From assembly GCA_024349245.1 (NCBI GenBank), contig JALDNG010000015.1:16548001-16612000 (forward strand): DNA of 64,000 nucleotides, read 5' to 3'. Each line of letters starts with the position of its first letter. Position 1 is the first letter of the stretch. A program made the translations under genes and the position numbers. Below are positions 13,901 to 24,957 of the stretch, one piece after another. The notes beneath the pieces were generated by a model. That model searched no databases. It had not been told where the DNA came from and saw nothing but the letters and a program-made list of their open reading frames with translations. This stretch comes from Neodontobutis hainanensis. Lineage: Eukaryota > Chordata > Actinopteri > Gobiiformes > Odontobutidae.

Positions 13901-15310
13901 CCTAAGTTTACACAATGGTGTAAATAATTTTACGCTACAGTATCCATATACATGATGTTTGTTGGCTCAGAAGACTCAGAATATTGTTTAACAGACTGTA
14001 CTTACATGTGTTAAATACATTTTTGAGACATTTGAACTTTGTAAAGAAACAACATAAGCTGCATGCACATTTGGGGAATGTATTAATGGTGCAGTGTGTA
14101 ACGTTTGTCCCTTTTTTTTTAAACACTTAAAATGGAAATAAGAATGATTTGTGAAAAACAAGACCTCAAAACCTGGTCTAAGGCTTTATCACCAAGGAAT
14201 TTAATAGATGAGAACATTTAGCACATGACGGCAAAGTGTGGACAATGCATACAATTGCATACAAAGGTAATCAATCCCTTTTGAATAATAGACTGAACTG
14301 ACCTGCCTATCCTAGTGGCTTCGTCGTTCTACAGAAAGCAATGGCATTAAATAGACAAATACAAGAGAAAAGGAAAGTGAAATATGCATAAAGATTGGTA
14401 AAGCATTTGTGTCTTTATTAACAAGGTGAAGATAATTGCATTTTTGTACCACACCCAGTTAGACGTTCAAGCTCTTTGGATTAATGTACGCTATTAATGT
14501 GTTACTGAGTGGGTTAGGAACATTATTTTGTATTTAACTGCTCTGTTTAGACTTGCTCACATTAAGACCACACCAGGTAAAGACTACAAACTATAAGTAA
14601 CTGGATGCGTAAGACTGTTCAAAAAATTTAAAGGCTATTATTTCTTAGCACTCCTGCTCTTGTTGTTGTTGTTAATGGTAATGAACACAACAGTCAGAGT
14701 ACTTGAGTAAAGCTGTGTATTTTCTTTTTTCATTTTGTGTAATGGTAGTTAAATGGCTAAGGGCAATGTTAACCACAATAAAGGACTAAACTCAACCAAT
14801 GACAATAAAAAAATTACATTACAGTTCTCTGATAATGAATTGATTTACCCATTATGAAGTGGAACATAAGTTAAGCATTGCATTTATTGCTAGATAACTC
14901 AAACAGCGACAGTAAATCTAACTATACAATTGTAATCGTTGATCATGAACACTGTCTGATCTTTGTCCTGTTCTTTCAGGAATAAAATGCTAATGCTAAA
15001 TTACAAAATTTTGTAGGGCACCATAGAATTTTAAAATGTGGTAATGGTGCTGAATTTAAACTCTTTAAGCCCCAGACATGAATATGTGACTATATTGAGT
15101 TAGTCCCATATTCTTATCCTGTCACAAATGATTACCGTTGTTGGGTATTTTTTAAGCCAATTAGCACTTTTGGAAGCACAGAAGTGAGCAATTAGCATTT
15201 GCTTGTTTGTCATGTTGCCACACAGAGCAGTAACACATACTAACATCTCACTGTGTGAACAAGCAACACTCACATTACCTGTATGATACATTTTTTTTTG
15301 TTTTAACAGA
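10978..15310. other. Intergenic DNA without recognisable genes
   Basis: No coding or RNA gene is visible. The only sequence oddity is an 11-base run of G at 13701-13711, directly after a T/A run. The reading frames here are short and without family resemblance. Confidence 0.6.
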
Positions 15311-16025
15311 TGAAAAAAAGGTTTAAGTAATTTTCAAGGTGAAGACGTTTCATCTCTAATTCAAAGAGACTTTATTAACTGTTATTTAACTTGTAAGAGA
15401 GCTGAGTTTATATCTCTAGAGGGAGGAGTTTCCCCTATAACCAAACCTAATGGAGCAGGCTGCTCTGGTCTCATGGTCGTTGGTCAAGGAAGGGAAGTGT
15501 GACTCCTGATGTTAGAGTCGTTAAGGCTCAGGAGAGTTGTTGGTGACACTGCTCCATTCAGGTGCAAGGTGGTAAGTGCCACCGCTCCATACATAGGCAG
15601 AGTAGTTAGTGTCACTGTACTATTCAGGTGTTGTGTTTGTTGTTCTACGGTGAGGGTCTGTTGCTTTAGAGTTGTTTAGACCCTCACCCTAGAACAACAA
15701 ACACAGCACCTGAACTACTCTGCACGTGAATGGAGCAGGATTACTAACGACTCTCCTGAGGCTTAACGTCTCTCACATCAGGACTCTCACTGTACTTTCA
15801 TAGTTAACAACTATGAGACCAGGACAGCCTGGTCCAACCAGAGTTAGTTTCAGGTCAAACCCCTCCCTTTAGAGATATAAGCTCAGCTCTCATATCAGTT
15901 GAACTCAGAATTGACAAAGTCCCTTGGACAAGGTATTATACTTCTTCACCTTAAAAAACAATTCCAGATGTCTTTGCTTCAACATTGTTTCAAGATGACC
16001 TGGATGACCGAGAACCTTCACAGAC
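15311..16025 (-). repeat. Foldback element, copy B (long form, ~0.7 kb)
   Basis: A long inverted repeat centred near 15668. The innermost arms, 15623-15659 and 15678-15714, match at 35 of 37 positions around an 18-nt spacer. Outward, pairing continues with indels: GTGAAGACGTTTCATCTC on the left answers the degenerate complement near 15930-15960, and the AGAGCTGAGTTTATATCTCT region answers TAGAGATATAAGCTCAGCTC. The family head appears only at the right end, in reverse complement (GACTGAGAACC-like, ending about 16025), so the element is in minus orientation. Its left terminus has no head. Confidence 0.75.
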
Positions 16026-16479
16026 TTCTGTTTTGATTTAACCAAAATCAAATATAGACTAACAATGATTAATACTCTATATTAAAACTGTGTCTAATAA
16101 TAACCAATTTATTTTCAAGCTGAACCTCGTCTCTTGTCAAACGTATAAGACCAATCTATTTTATTCTTGGGTCAAAGAAAACCTTTACACTTCTATATTT
16201 GAAATGAACCATTATTATAATAGGACTATTTATTTACAGGGCTCTTATTAATGTGGGTCAATATCATGTGATTACTTGTAACTAACTTCCTAATGCCTTT
16301 ATAATAGATTGTGGCCTCAAGAGTAAACCAAATTAACTGTCCTTCTGACTTGCTTCAAAGTTGCCCAAGCTTTATTCTTTACTTAACTCAACATCATTAA
16401 AAAATAATTAACCAAGATGATTCACATGTCAGTCACACTGCACATCAATAATCTCAACATTTAGTGTTTTGTGTTGTGT

Positions 16480-16830
16480 TTCAGTGTCTGCTGCGGTCAT
16501 CCGCCACAAAATAATGAACCTTGCAGATAAGAAGCAGGATGGTGCGGCTGCTGAAAAACTACCCAGACTGCCATAAACACAACAGCCATCACGAGGCAGA
16601 TGGGAAAAAATAATGAAAAATGAAACCTATACTCACCTGCAGATATCTTGGAACAATGCTGACAAATGGGAGCGGTGGCCTGGCTTCACAGTTTTCTTCA
16701 TCAGATCACATCGTCTATCTCGCCGTAGCACCTGTCTCAGCTGCCCCATCAAATTTCACCAGCCCGCTGTCCTTGAAGCCACAGGCAGGAGCCAAATCAT
16801 TTGCTGGCTGCTAAGATGCTTCAAGGTGAA
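16480..16830 (-). other. GC-richer exon-like block with a strong minus-strand splice donor
   Basis: This block is richer in G+C than its surroundings. On the minus strand it contains CTGCAG followed by GTGAGTA, a near-ideal donor; the exon would end at 16637. Before the donor, one minus-strand frame starting MGQLRQVLRR stays open for about 37 codons. Open frames also run on the plus strand across the same bases. No family is recognisable and I find no matching acceptor. It could be an exon of a non-coding RNA, a conserved regulatory element, or chance. Confidence 0.25.
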
Positions 16831-18283
16831 CAACAACACAGTTCTCAATTATCTCACAGTGGCATATTCAGGCCTTACACTGGGGATTTAAATGTAGCAC
16901 AATATTTTAGAATGGATAAAGTAGAACAGAAATGGACCTTCTCACCTACTTAGATGATTTATATAGGAAAATGTTACTTACCAAAATGTCAGCATTTGAA
17001 GTGAAGTTATGAGCTTTGTCTCAAAACACAAGATGTAAGTTAGGGAGGTGGATAGATGCACAAGGCCGAAAGACAAAAGACTTTGGGAGAGCAGTGTTTT
17101 GTGTTTACGACAACATTTCATTCAAGTGTTGGATTATGTAGCATTTTGGTTGGTCAGCTTTCTATGTATTTTATAAATATTGTGAAAAAGAATGCTACTA
17201 ATGTCACATATTTGAGAAGATCATTCATCTTTGAACAAACAAACTTTATGTGAACAAATAAACAGTTTATCAGTAAATAAACAGCATCTATGTGCCTATT
17301 ACATTAAGAAGATCCATTTAAAATGCCCAAGATTATATGCACTTGAGAATCCTAGATATGATTGTGTTTTTTAAGTATCCTGTTTTTGTCTTTATCCTGG
17401 TTTCTGGCAGCAGCCGATGCAAATGACAATGTTACTTTGTCATTTGTTCCATATATGGGATACTATTGTTTTGTCATGTATACAGAGATATTATTCCTTT
17501 GTATGCATGTAAACATATCCTGAATATGGTCATTACCGGAATATGCCTCATAACCAGGACACCTAAGCATGTAAACACACACAGTCTCAAAGTGTGTTCT
17601 CTGTAGCAGGTTACCAAAAAGATGGTTGTAATAGTAGGCAGATGTTGTCTTTTGGCTGTCACATTTTCAAATTGGGAACTTTCATGACTCTTTCATGGGC
17701 CTGTTTAATAAATAAAGAGGGGAGATTGAGTCTCCTACAGAGACAGGCTGTGGCATATGTCCCAAGCAGAAATGGGCCTCGACAGATCGCCTTTTTGGAC
17801 ACCATCCTGGCACTATTTTGATAGACACAAGTTGGCCAACACAGTTAAACAATAGGGAAGTATGGGTAAGCAGAGTGTTAGGTTTCCTTTTTTTTAGATA
17901 CTCTGCTGTGGGCGGTGTTTATTGACTATGCAGAACTGTCTGTTCAACATCAAAGCAGCTGCTAAGTTCTCTCCTGGGAGCCACACCAGACTTAAACCCC
18001 TGAACCCGCCCGGATCAAAGTCCTGGCCACTAATAAACCTGAAGCACCATCTGAAATAAATATGCATTTTCTACATATCAGCTCACAAATATAAATAGCA
18101 ACAGTGGGAGTTCTTCTTCCACACAAATCATATGAATAATTACCACAGATCTTTCCAGAAGTGCACCAGGAATATAACGCCTTACTGCTTTTTTTTGAAA
18201 AATGAATGATGCATATTTTCTGCCTAATACCTATGTGTAAAGTGTAGCATAATTAAGCTATCACACAGAAATTATATATGTTT

Positions 18284-18288
<5 letters not shown>

Positions 18289-18358
<70 letters not shown>

Positions 18359-18366
18359 ATTTATAT
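18289..18366. repeat. (AT)n microsatellite
   Basis: About 62 bp of uninterrupted AT dinucleotides, followed by a short GTATGTATAT variant. Likely length-polymorphic. Confidence 0.97.
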
Positions 18367-21300
18367 AAGTTTAATTAAAACTGCTTATAAAGTGAAACTG
18401 CAGCTTTGATCTCAAATTTGCATTTCACTATTTACTGTTTTGAGGATGTCAGTACTTGGAGTTTAAGTCTCTGTACACCTAAAAAGTCAACATGTGCATT
18501 GAAGGAGGGGTATCACAGAATTAATAAAAAAAAGCTCCTGCACACTGTCTCTTTCTTTGTTCATATATTTATTTGCACAACGTTTCAGTCCAGCTGTTGT
18601 GTGGATGACGTTCAAGAAAGAATCCTCACAAAATCCCTACTGCTGCAGAAACCAGCCTCCACACAGAGGTGATGCAATGTATTTTCTTTTCTTTCCGGAG
18701 CTAGTGTTGCTGAGCTTAGTTGCCACTTAACAATCTTTCAGTCGGAGCATGTTGGTAGCAAAATAAAGTGTCATGTCTAGTTTTCCAAAAATCCTGAACA
18801 AAGAAATCCAGCTCACAGATACTGACACATTTTTACTGTCTTTCAAGGCAGCATTGATTTGGTCTTCCTCAGAATAATACACCTTTACTGTATTAGCTAT
18901 TGTGTCCATTCACTTCAAAACAGTGAGGATGTTCACATAACGCACACTATACATAGAATAAGAATAAATTTATACTGTATATTACTGACAGATGCAATGT
19001 CAGGCCTGGAACATGAAGCATTTTTTCTCAACTGCCCTGAATATTTAACCATTAATTACATTTTAGAGTTCCCATGTTTATTTTACTGAAGTCTGTTTCC
19101 ATGTGAAACACAGCATCTCATTAAATCTTCATTATGGCTATGGAAGGAAAGATAAAAGTGATATTTTACACTCTACTGAGTATTGGATAGATATTTAGTA
19201 ATTTTCTTTTATACTTTTAATACTTTTTCATCATTAACATCACTTTTCTTCAGACTGCCTTTAATATAACCCTGTATCTTGACAAACCTAATCAAGCCTC
19301 TATTGTAGCCATCACTGTAGGTTCCTCATTTGAAATCCCAATATTACTTTTAGTACTTTCTTTTGCATTTAACACACCCACTGCAGATTAATATGACGGT
19401 GGGATCTATTCTAACACATATCTACTTTTTGATATTTGATCATGTTTAATTAAAGTGATTCAGATGTGAGTCCTGGTGCATGGCATTTCCATTAAACTGA
19501 AAGACAGCCTTTGATTAATTTTCAGCCCACTTAGATTTAGAAATGGGCTGCTAAATTAATTCAACTCACTTTAAATTTATAATGACTGAGAGCCTTGATT
19601 TTACGAGAACACAATGTACGGCAATGCAAAAAGCACTGAAGTTTGATGAGTTTTCTTTACTTTTTTCCTTTTTATTAGCAGAAATACATAAGTAAAGAGT
19701 ATATTTCTATTGTGTATGAGAGGAGCTGCTGCCAGGCCCTTCACACATAGTTTGCCCAAATGTGGCACTCTCCAGATGTGGTTAAACATATGGAGGAACA
19801 CTCAGAGGTTTGTCTATTTTCATGTTCAGTCGAGGAGAGGTGACTTGTCGTACAGTGTCAGAATCCATCAGCCTGCGCCTGACCTAGAATCTTAAGTACC
19901 GCTTTAATACCTGAGGAATGAAAACAATGGCTGTCTCCATTACTCCCTGGGGCTCAGAGCCTCCAGAATAGCTCTGCTCTTCCATTCTGCCTGTCTGTTT
20001 TCAAGTCAGATGATAAATGTGCCGGGTTTGATACTGCTTGAGGATAAAAGGAACGTCAAAACTCCCAGCGGATTCTAAACCAAGGCAGCAACCAAGTATA
20101 ATAAAGAGGACTGAGACAAGGATCCAAACTTAATGCAGAGCAATGTGTTTTAAGAAACTAGGCTGTCCCCGACTCTCTCTGGTCATTTCCTGTAACCTTC
20201 AAAGGCTAACCTAATCCAAGTTCACTGAAAGACACATCAAGCTTCTTCAATGTATTATTTACTACCTTTAAAAATATTTTTCTGATTCAAATGGATATGA
20301 AATAACACTAACAAAATCCTTTTTGCTTTCATATTGTCTGTGATCCTTCACTAATGGTGGTTAATTAATGTTTAAAAGATACGAAACTGAGGAGAGGCCC
20401 GACCAATCCCCCCGTAAACAAGTAATTAGTGCTGAAGCATATGATGTTGAATTACCTTACGGACCACATCATTATTTAATGAGATTTTCAAAGAAGTCAT
20501 ACATAAAAAATACCCTTTGATCATTTAAATGTTCAGTTTCGACGTGTGCAGTCTGCTTTCACTAGAGCGGCGTGGAATATTTCTGGTCAGCACAGCACAC
20601 CAATCCCGTGGGACAAAGTATTTCAAATAGGTCTACAGTACCACTTTGGACAGCTTTGCGTGAACACTGGAGTCCAACTGGAGAATCCACAGATCAACAA
20701 TGAGAATCAAAAAGTAAACGAGAAAATGCAAAGTTCTTGAAATGAAGCTTGTCTTGTCTTTGTTATAAACATATCTATATTCAGCATTTTCCTTAAAGAA
20801 TTAATCTGAACAAAGCTAGCATTTATTAACAGCAGCTATTTCTGTTTTCAGATTTTAGAGTTCTATATAACCTTTTACCTCATAATGTGGAGCCTAAAAT
20901 TATTAGAAAAATATTCTTAAATTTTGTCAAATTTTTGTTAGCTTATTACAATAAACAAAGAGAAATACACCTCTTTTAAAGATGCACCTGGTTCAAAAGA
21001 TACACCACTATGTAAAAACTTAAATATATAAAATACTTATTGAGAGATAACTGTCCCATGTGAGTTTGCAAGAGCATTTGTTATTTTTAGACTTTTAGTG
21101 AGTATACTAAACTTGGCGGTAATTGCCACTCAGGAAAGGCATTTCTCTTGAGGGTTTTTCTTTACTAAACTGTGCCGTACTGTTTTTACTCTTCAATCAA
21201 GATAGGACCAGTGTTTGTTTAAAAAAGTCCATAGATTGTTTAATACAACATACCATATTTTCAACAATTTAACATCAACAAAATTCTGTTAATTAAAAAA

Positions 21301-21985
21301 AAAAAGAAAAAAATCTGCATATTATTATTGCACAGAACAATTTGAATGTATTTTCCATAGATTTCTTTTTAATATCTTTTTTTTTTGTAAAAAGTTGGCT
21401 TGGACTACATGGTTGATATAGTCCAGGGTCAAAATAAAAAAATTAAAATAAGGAAACATAAAACCGAATCCAGAGTTCACTCCGGGCCAACAGAAAGGCT
21501 AGGTACAGTAGCCACACTTGAACGTAGAGAGCATTCATAATCAGCAAGAGGGACAACCATGAGCCATATCTACTGTCTGTGTGGGTTTTTTTTTTTTCCT
21601 TTATGCAAAACGGATTACACCAAAGCTGCTTCAGATTGCTCCATGGGTGAAACCATCTGTGTAACTCCAACCATCTGCATATTCAGTCCATACTTCCAGC
21701 CCATTACTGTGTCGTTGTCTGTAATGTCATCCATCATAAATAATTTAGCCTTTATCCTCACACACGTTTGCCAAGCCCAGCTGTCCACAGTGTGTATTTG
21801 GAAAGGTAAGGCTGTAACCTCATATTTTTATGCAGGACCAACTGGGAGCATAATATGTGGCAGTCCTTTTTTTTCTCTTGACAAACACGCACATTTCTCA
21901 GGGTAAAGGAAAACTGTAAATGATCCTGGAAGATAATATATCCATGGATTTAATGGGGGAGCATCTGCATAAATAAATCAATAAT
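18367..21985. other. Region downstream of lingo1 without recognisable genes
   Basis: AT-rich non-coding DNA. The segment around 19430-19600 is rich in TTTAATTAA and TTGATTAATTTT-type homeodomain-like motifs and could be a conserved regulatory element, but this cannot be tested from one genome. The part nearest lingo1 may be 3' UTR if a distal poly(A) site is used. Confidence 0.5.
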
Positions 21986-23075
21986 TTTATTAGAAATTAA
22001 AGTGAACCACAACCATGATATATTCTACAGCTTGAGGAGCACATTTGATTTGATAAACATAGCACAACTTTTGATGCTCACCATCAGTACAACATAATAG
22101 CATTACATAATGGATTTGGATGTTTTTCAAAAAGGTTAGGGATAACCTTGTACAGTATCAACTTATCCATGCTAACAAATCTGTTAAAACATCAGGGAAG
22201 ATGGAGAATGTTAGCTTATTTGCAAAATCTCATGTGTTCTTTCATATTGATCCTTAGTTTTAGAGGGTACAGTTTCTGGGTTATAAAGGAAAATGTATGA
22301 AAAAAAACTCATTACATGTATCAAGGTAAAATCCAGCTAAACATTTAACAGTATATTTGTCTTGCTATCATTATCAAATTCCTTACATTGCATCTTCACA
22401 CAACTTTATTAACAACTGTCAATAGTACAGCATTACACATTCTCATTGTCAAACTTGTGCCGTACTGTGTCATGTATTTATACTAATTGCTGGGGCATGA
22501 TCTTTGTAGTTGCAGTAAAACAGCATCACATTAAGTACTAAACAGTAAACAACTAATCACTAAACAAAAGGGAAAAAAGCAACAGTGACGCTAATGTGCT
22601 TTGATAATTGTGTGCTTGAAATGGGTCAACATGACTCAATGTGCTCATCAACCCATACAAATCTCATTTACAACTTGACATCTAACCTTAGAAAAAAAAA
22701 TACTATAATGAAATAAAAAACACAGACACAAACCTGTGACAGCCAAATTATATTGTGCCCCTCACATTTATCCGCTTGAAGAGTTTTTCTTTTCCAGTAT
22801 TTTAAATTTGAACTGATTATAAAGATACTGCCTCTGAATGGATGGCATCACAAGCCCTGTAAAAGCCATTAATGCTCTGCAGCACCTAATGTGTTGTCTT
22901 TCCCTCCTGCTTTAGAAAGCTAAGTCCTCTCTAGTGATTTATTCAGGAGAAAAGAAAACATGTTACTTTATGTTAACAGACCAGGATCCACAGGTTTGTA
23001 ATGAAGAAAAGATAAAGTCTTCTTTTCCCTTTGTCTTATGAGACAAGTCTTAAATGAGTATATTCCACCGACCCA
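21986..23075 (-). other. lingo1: Inferred lingo1 3' UTR
   Basis: Non-coding sequence directly after the lingo1 stop. Minus-strand AATAAA hexamers lie at 22938-22943, 22405-22410 and 21986-21991, so the transcript could end at any of these; the left border given is the most distal. No coding frame interrupts the stretch. Lingo genes usually have sizeable 3' UTRs, which favours a distal site, but only transcript data can decide. Confidence 0.4.
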
Positions 23076-24923
23076 TTAAATCATTTTCATGTTGAACTTG
23101 CGAGGAGCATCTACTGTAGTGCTGCTCATGCCAGCGTCCGATTTCCGTGGCACATACTCAATTTCAATGTTGTGTTTAGTGTTGCCTTTACCCCTGCTCC
23201 ACAGGAACAGGAGTACCAGGCAAAACAAGACAACACCGAGAAACGAGATAAACCCCATTGTGGTTGCGATGATCAATGTCTTTATGTCAAAGGGGAAAGG
23301 GGCATTGGGTCGTGTATCATTAGCACCTGTTTCAGCAGGCTGGTTGGAGATAAAGGCAAAAGTTTTGTTGGGCTGGTGTGGCCAGTCAGGTGAGTAGCTA
23401 TGAATATGCAGGTGGGCAAGAGAGGTGTCATTTCCACCCGCGTTGCTAGCTATGCAAACATAAGTACCATTGTCTTGAATCTGGGCATAGCGTACCTCAA
23501 GAGTACCGTCTGGCAACACCGAGAGCCTTCCAATAGTCTTTGTGGTGATGAACTTTTTCTGCGGGGATAGCCACATTATTACTGGAGCAGGATCTCCATC
23601 AGCCTGGCAAGTGAAATGAACAATGGCGCCTTCTTCAACAAATTTCTGCTGGGGCTTGCGATCCCTAATCCTGGACTTGCGACAGGTAAAGTAGTTAGGT
23701 TGCAGGACATCTGGAAAGTCCTTGAACTCTTTGCCTTGAACAAACTCTGGAGAGGCACACGTAGGCTGCTGCCGGTTGAAGTTGAGTCTCCATCGTCTTC
23801 GAAACACCCATAACAGTCGGCAGTCGCAGGCCAAAGGGTTATCATACAAGGCTAAGGTCTCCAGGTTGCCGACTGAATGAAAAGCAGACTCCTCTAAAGT
23901 GCTTAGAGAGTTTCCAGACACATTTAAAATCTTCAGGTTGTTCAGCCCCCGGAAAGAATATGGCTCAATGATTGCCAGTCTTCCTCCAACCAAGTGTAAT
24001 TCCTGCAGGCGCAGAAGATCATGGAGCTTATTTCCCTCAATGGTATGGATAGGGTTGTAGGAAAGGTTGAGGAAACGCAAATAGACCAAGTGCCGCAGGG
24101 CCACATAAGGGATAGTGGTCAGGTTTGCATTTGCAATGGTCAAAGATGTGAGATTTAATCCATACAAACAATTTGGAGTCATCGTATCCAAATATGGCCA
24201 GTTGGCTATTTCCAATACTTTGAGCCGATAGAGTCGTTTGAATGAATAATCCCGGATGATATTGATGTTGAGGTGACGCAGGCGGAGGGTGATCAAACTG
24301 TGGAGGTGGGTAAAAGCCTCAGTTGGCACAGACGACAGGTTGCACTTCTCAAGACTCAGGTGCTCTAGGCTACTTAGCCCATGGAAAGCCCGATGTGAGA
24401 TGAAAACCAGGTCATTATCACCCACCTCTAGGGATCGCAAGTTGTACAAATCCTGGAACATGTAGTCCAACAGGATGACAATCTTATTTTCACTTATGTC
24501 CAGTTGAGTAAGGTTACTTAGGCCTGTGAATACACCAAGTTGAATGAGCTTCAGCTTGTTGCTACGGAGCCCCAATGTCCGCAAACCGTACAAGTTGTTA
24601 AACGCCCCAGGCTCAATAGTTGAGATTGTGTTTTCACTGAGCTCCAGGTGTTCAAGGTTGGCAAAGTTGGCAAACTCATCTGGGTTGATGGTTCGAATTC
24701 GATTCTTGCTGAGATCCAGCAGTCGTGTTTCTGCAGGTATTCCCTCAGGAACTGTCAGAAGCTTCTTGCGGTGGCACATTACAGAGCGCTCTTGAACATT
24801 GCACTCACAGCGGGACGGGCAGCCGGTGGTAGATCCAGACAACACAGTGCCAAGCATCAGGAGAAGGATGGGCTGCCAGCAAGCCACCAGGTAGCTGTGC
24901 CCAGTCGCTTCCCTGGCTGCCAT
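23076..24923 (-). CDS. lingo1: Leucine-rich repeat and Ig domain-containing nogo receptor-interacting protein 1 (lingo1a or lingo1b)
   Basis: Encodes a 615-residue type I membrane protein of neurons and oligodendrocytes. In mammals LINGO1 is a Nogo receptor/p75 co-receptor that restrains axon growth and myelination. Visible domains are: a signal peptide (about 1-34, hydrophobic core WQPILLLMLGTVLSG); a Cys-rich LRR N-cap from C35 (CPSRCEC); a run of leucine-rich repeats (about 58-350); an LRR C-cap with NPLACDCRLLWVFRRRW; one Ig-like domain (about 398-500, cysteines in VHFTCQ and GTYVCIA); a transmembrane helix (about 549-574); and a 41-residue tail with EIEYVPRK, ending FNMKMI. Many N-glycosylation sequons are present. 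Human LINGO1 is 620 residues and nearly colinear, with very high identity in the membrane segment and tail; this pattern favours LINGO1 over LINGO2-4. I chose the ATG at 24923 because it follows the splice acceptor, has a strong Kozak context (A at -3, G at +4), and lies just before the signal peptide. An earlier in-frame ATG (24965) would be intronic. The frame is intact. Confidence 0.95.
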   Translation of the reverse strand: MAAREATGHSYLVACWQPILLLMLGTVLSGSTTGCPSRCECNVQERSVMCHRKKLLTVPEGIPAETRLLDLSKNRIRTINPDEFANFANLEHLELSENTISTIEPGAFNNLYGLRTLGLRSNKLKLIQLGVFTGLSNLTQLDISENKIVILLDYMFQDLYNLRSLEVGDNDLVFISHRAFHGLSSLEHLSLEKCNLSSVPTEAFTHLHSLITLRLRHLNINIIRDYSFKRLYRLKVLEIANWPYLDTMTPNCLYGLNLTSLTIANANLTTIPYVALRHLVYLRFLNLSYNPIHTIEGNKLHDLLRLQELHLVGGRLAIIEPYSFRGLNNLKILNVSGNSLSTLEESAFHSVGNLETLALYDNPLACDCRLLWVFRRRWRLNFNRQQPTCASPEFVQGKEFKDFPDVLQPNYFTCRKSRIRDRKPQQKFVEEGAIVHFTCQADGDPAPVIMWLSPQKKFITTKTIGRLSVLPDGTLEVRYAQIQDNGTYVCIASNAGGNDTSLAHLHIHSYSPDWPHQPNKTFAFISNQPAETGANDTRPNAPFPFDIKTLIIATTMGFISFLGVVLFCLVLLFLWSRGKGNTKHNIEIEYVPRKSDAGMSSTTVDAPRKFNMKMI

Positions 24924-24935
24924 CTTATCGGTTAC

Positions 24936-24957
24936 CTGGTGAGACAGAGAATATCCT
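24936..24957 (-). other. lingo1: Splice acceptor of the lingo1 coding exon
   Basis: On the minus strand the sequence ATATTCTCTGTCTCACCAG is a polypyrimidine tract ending in CAG. The exon then starts at 24935 with GTAACCGATAAG before the ATG. The first codons after the junction would read V-T-D-K-M. Human LINGO1 isoform 1 has a comparable short segment (V-S-K-R-M) at the same place, which supports a conserved exon boundary. Confidence 0.8.
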
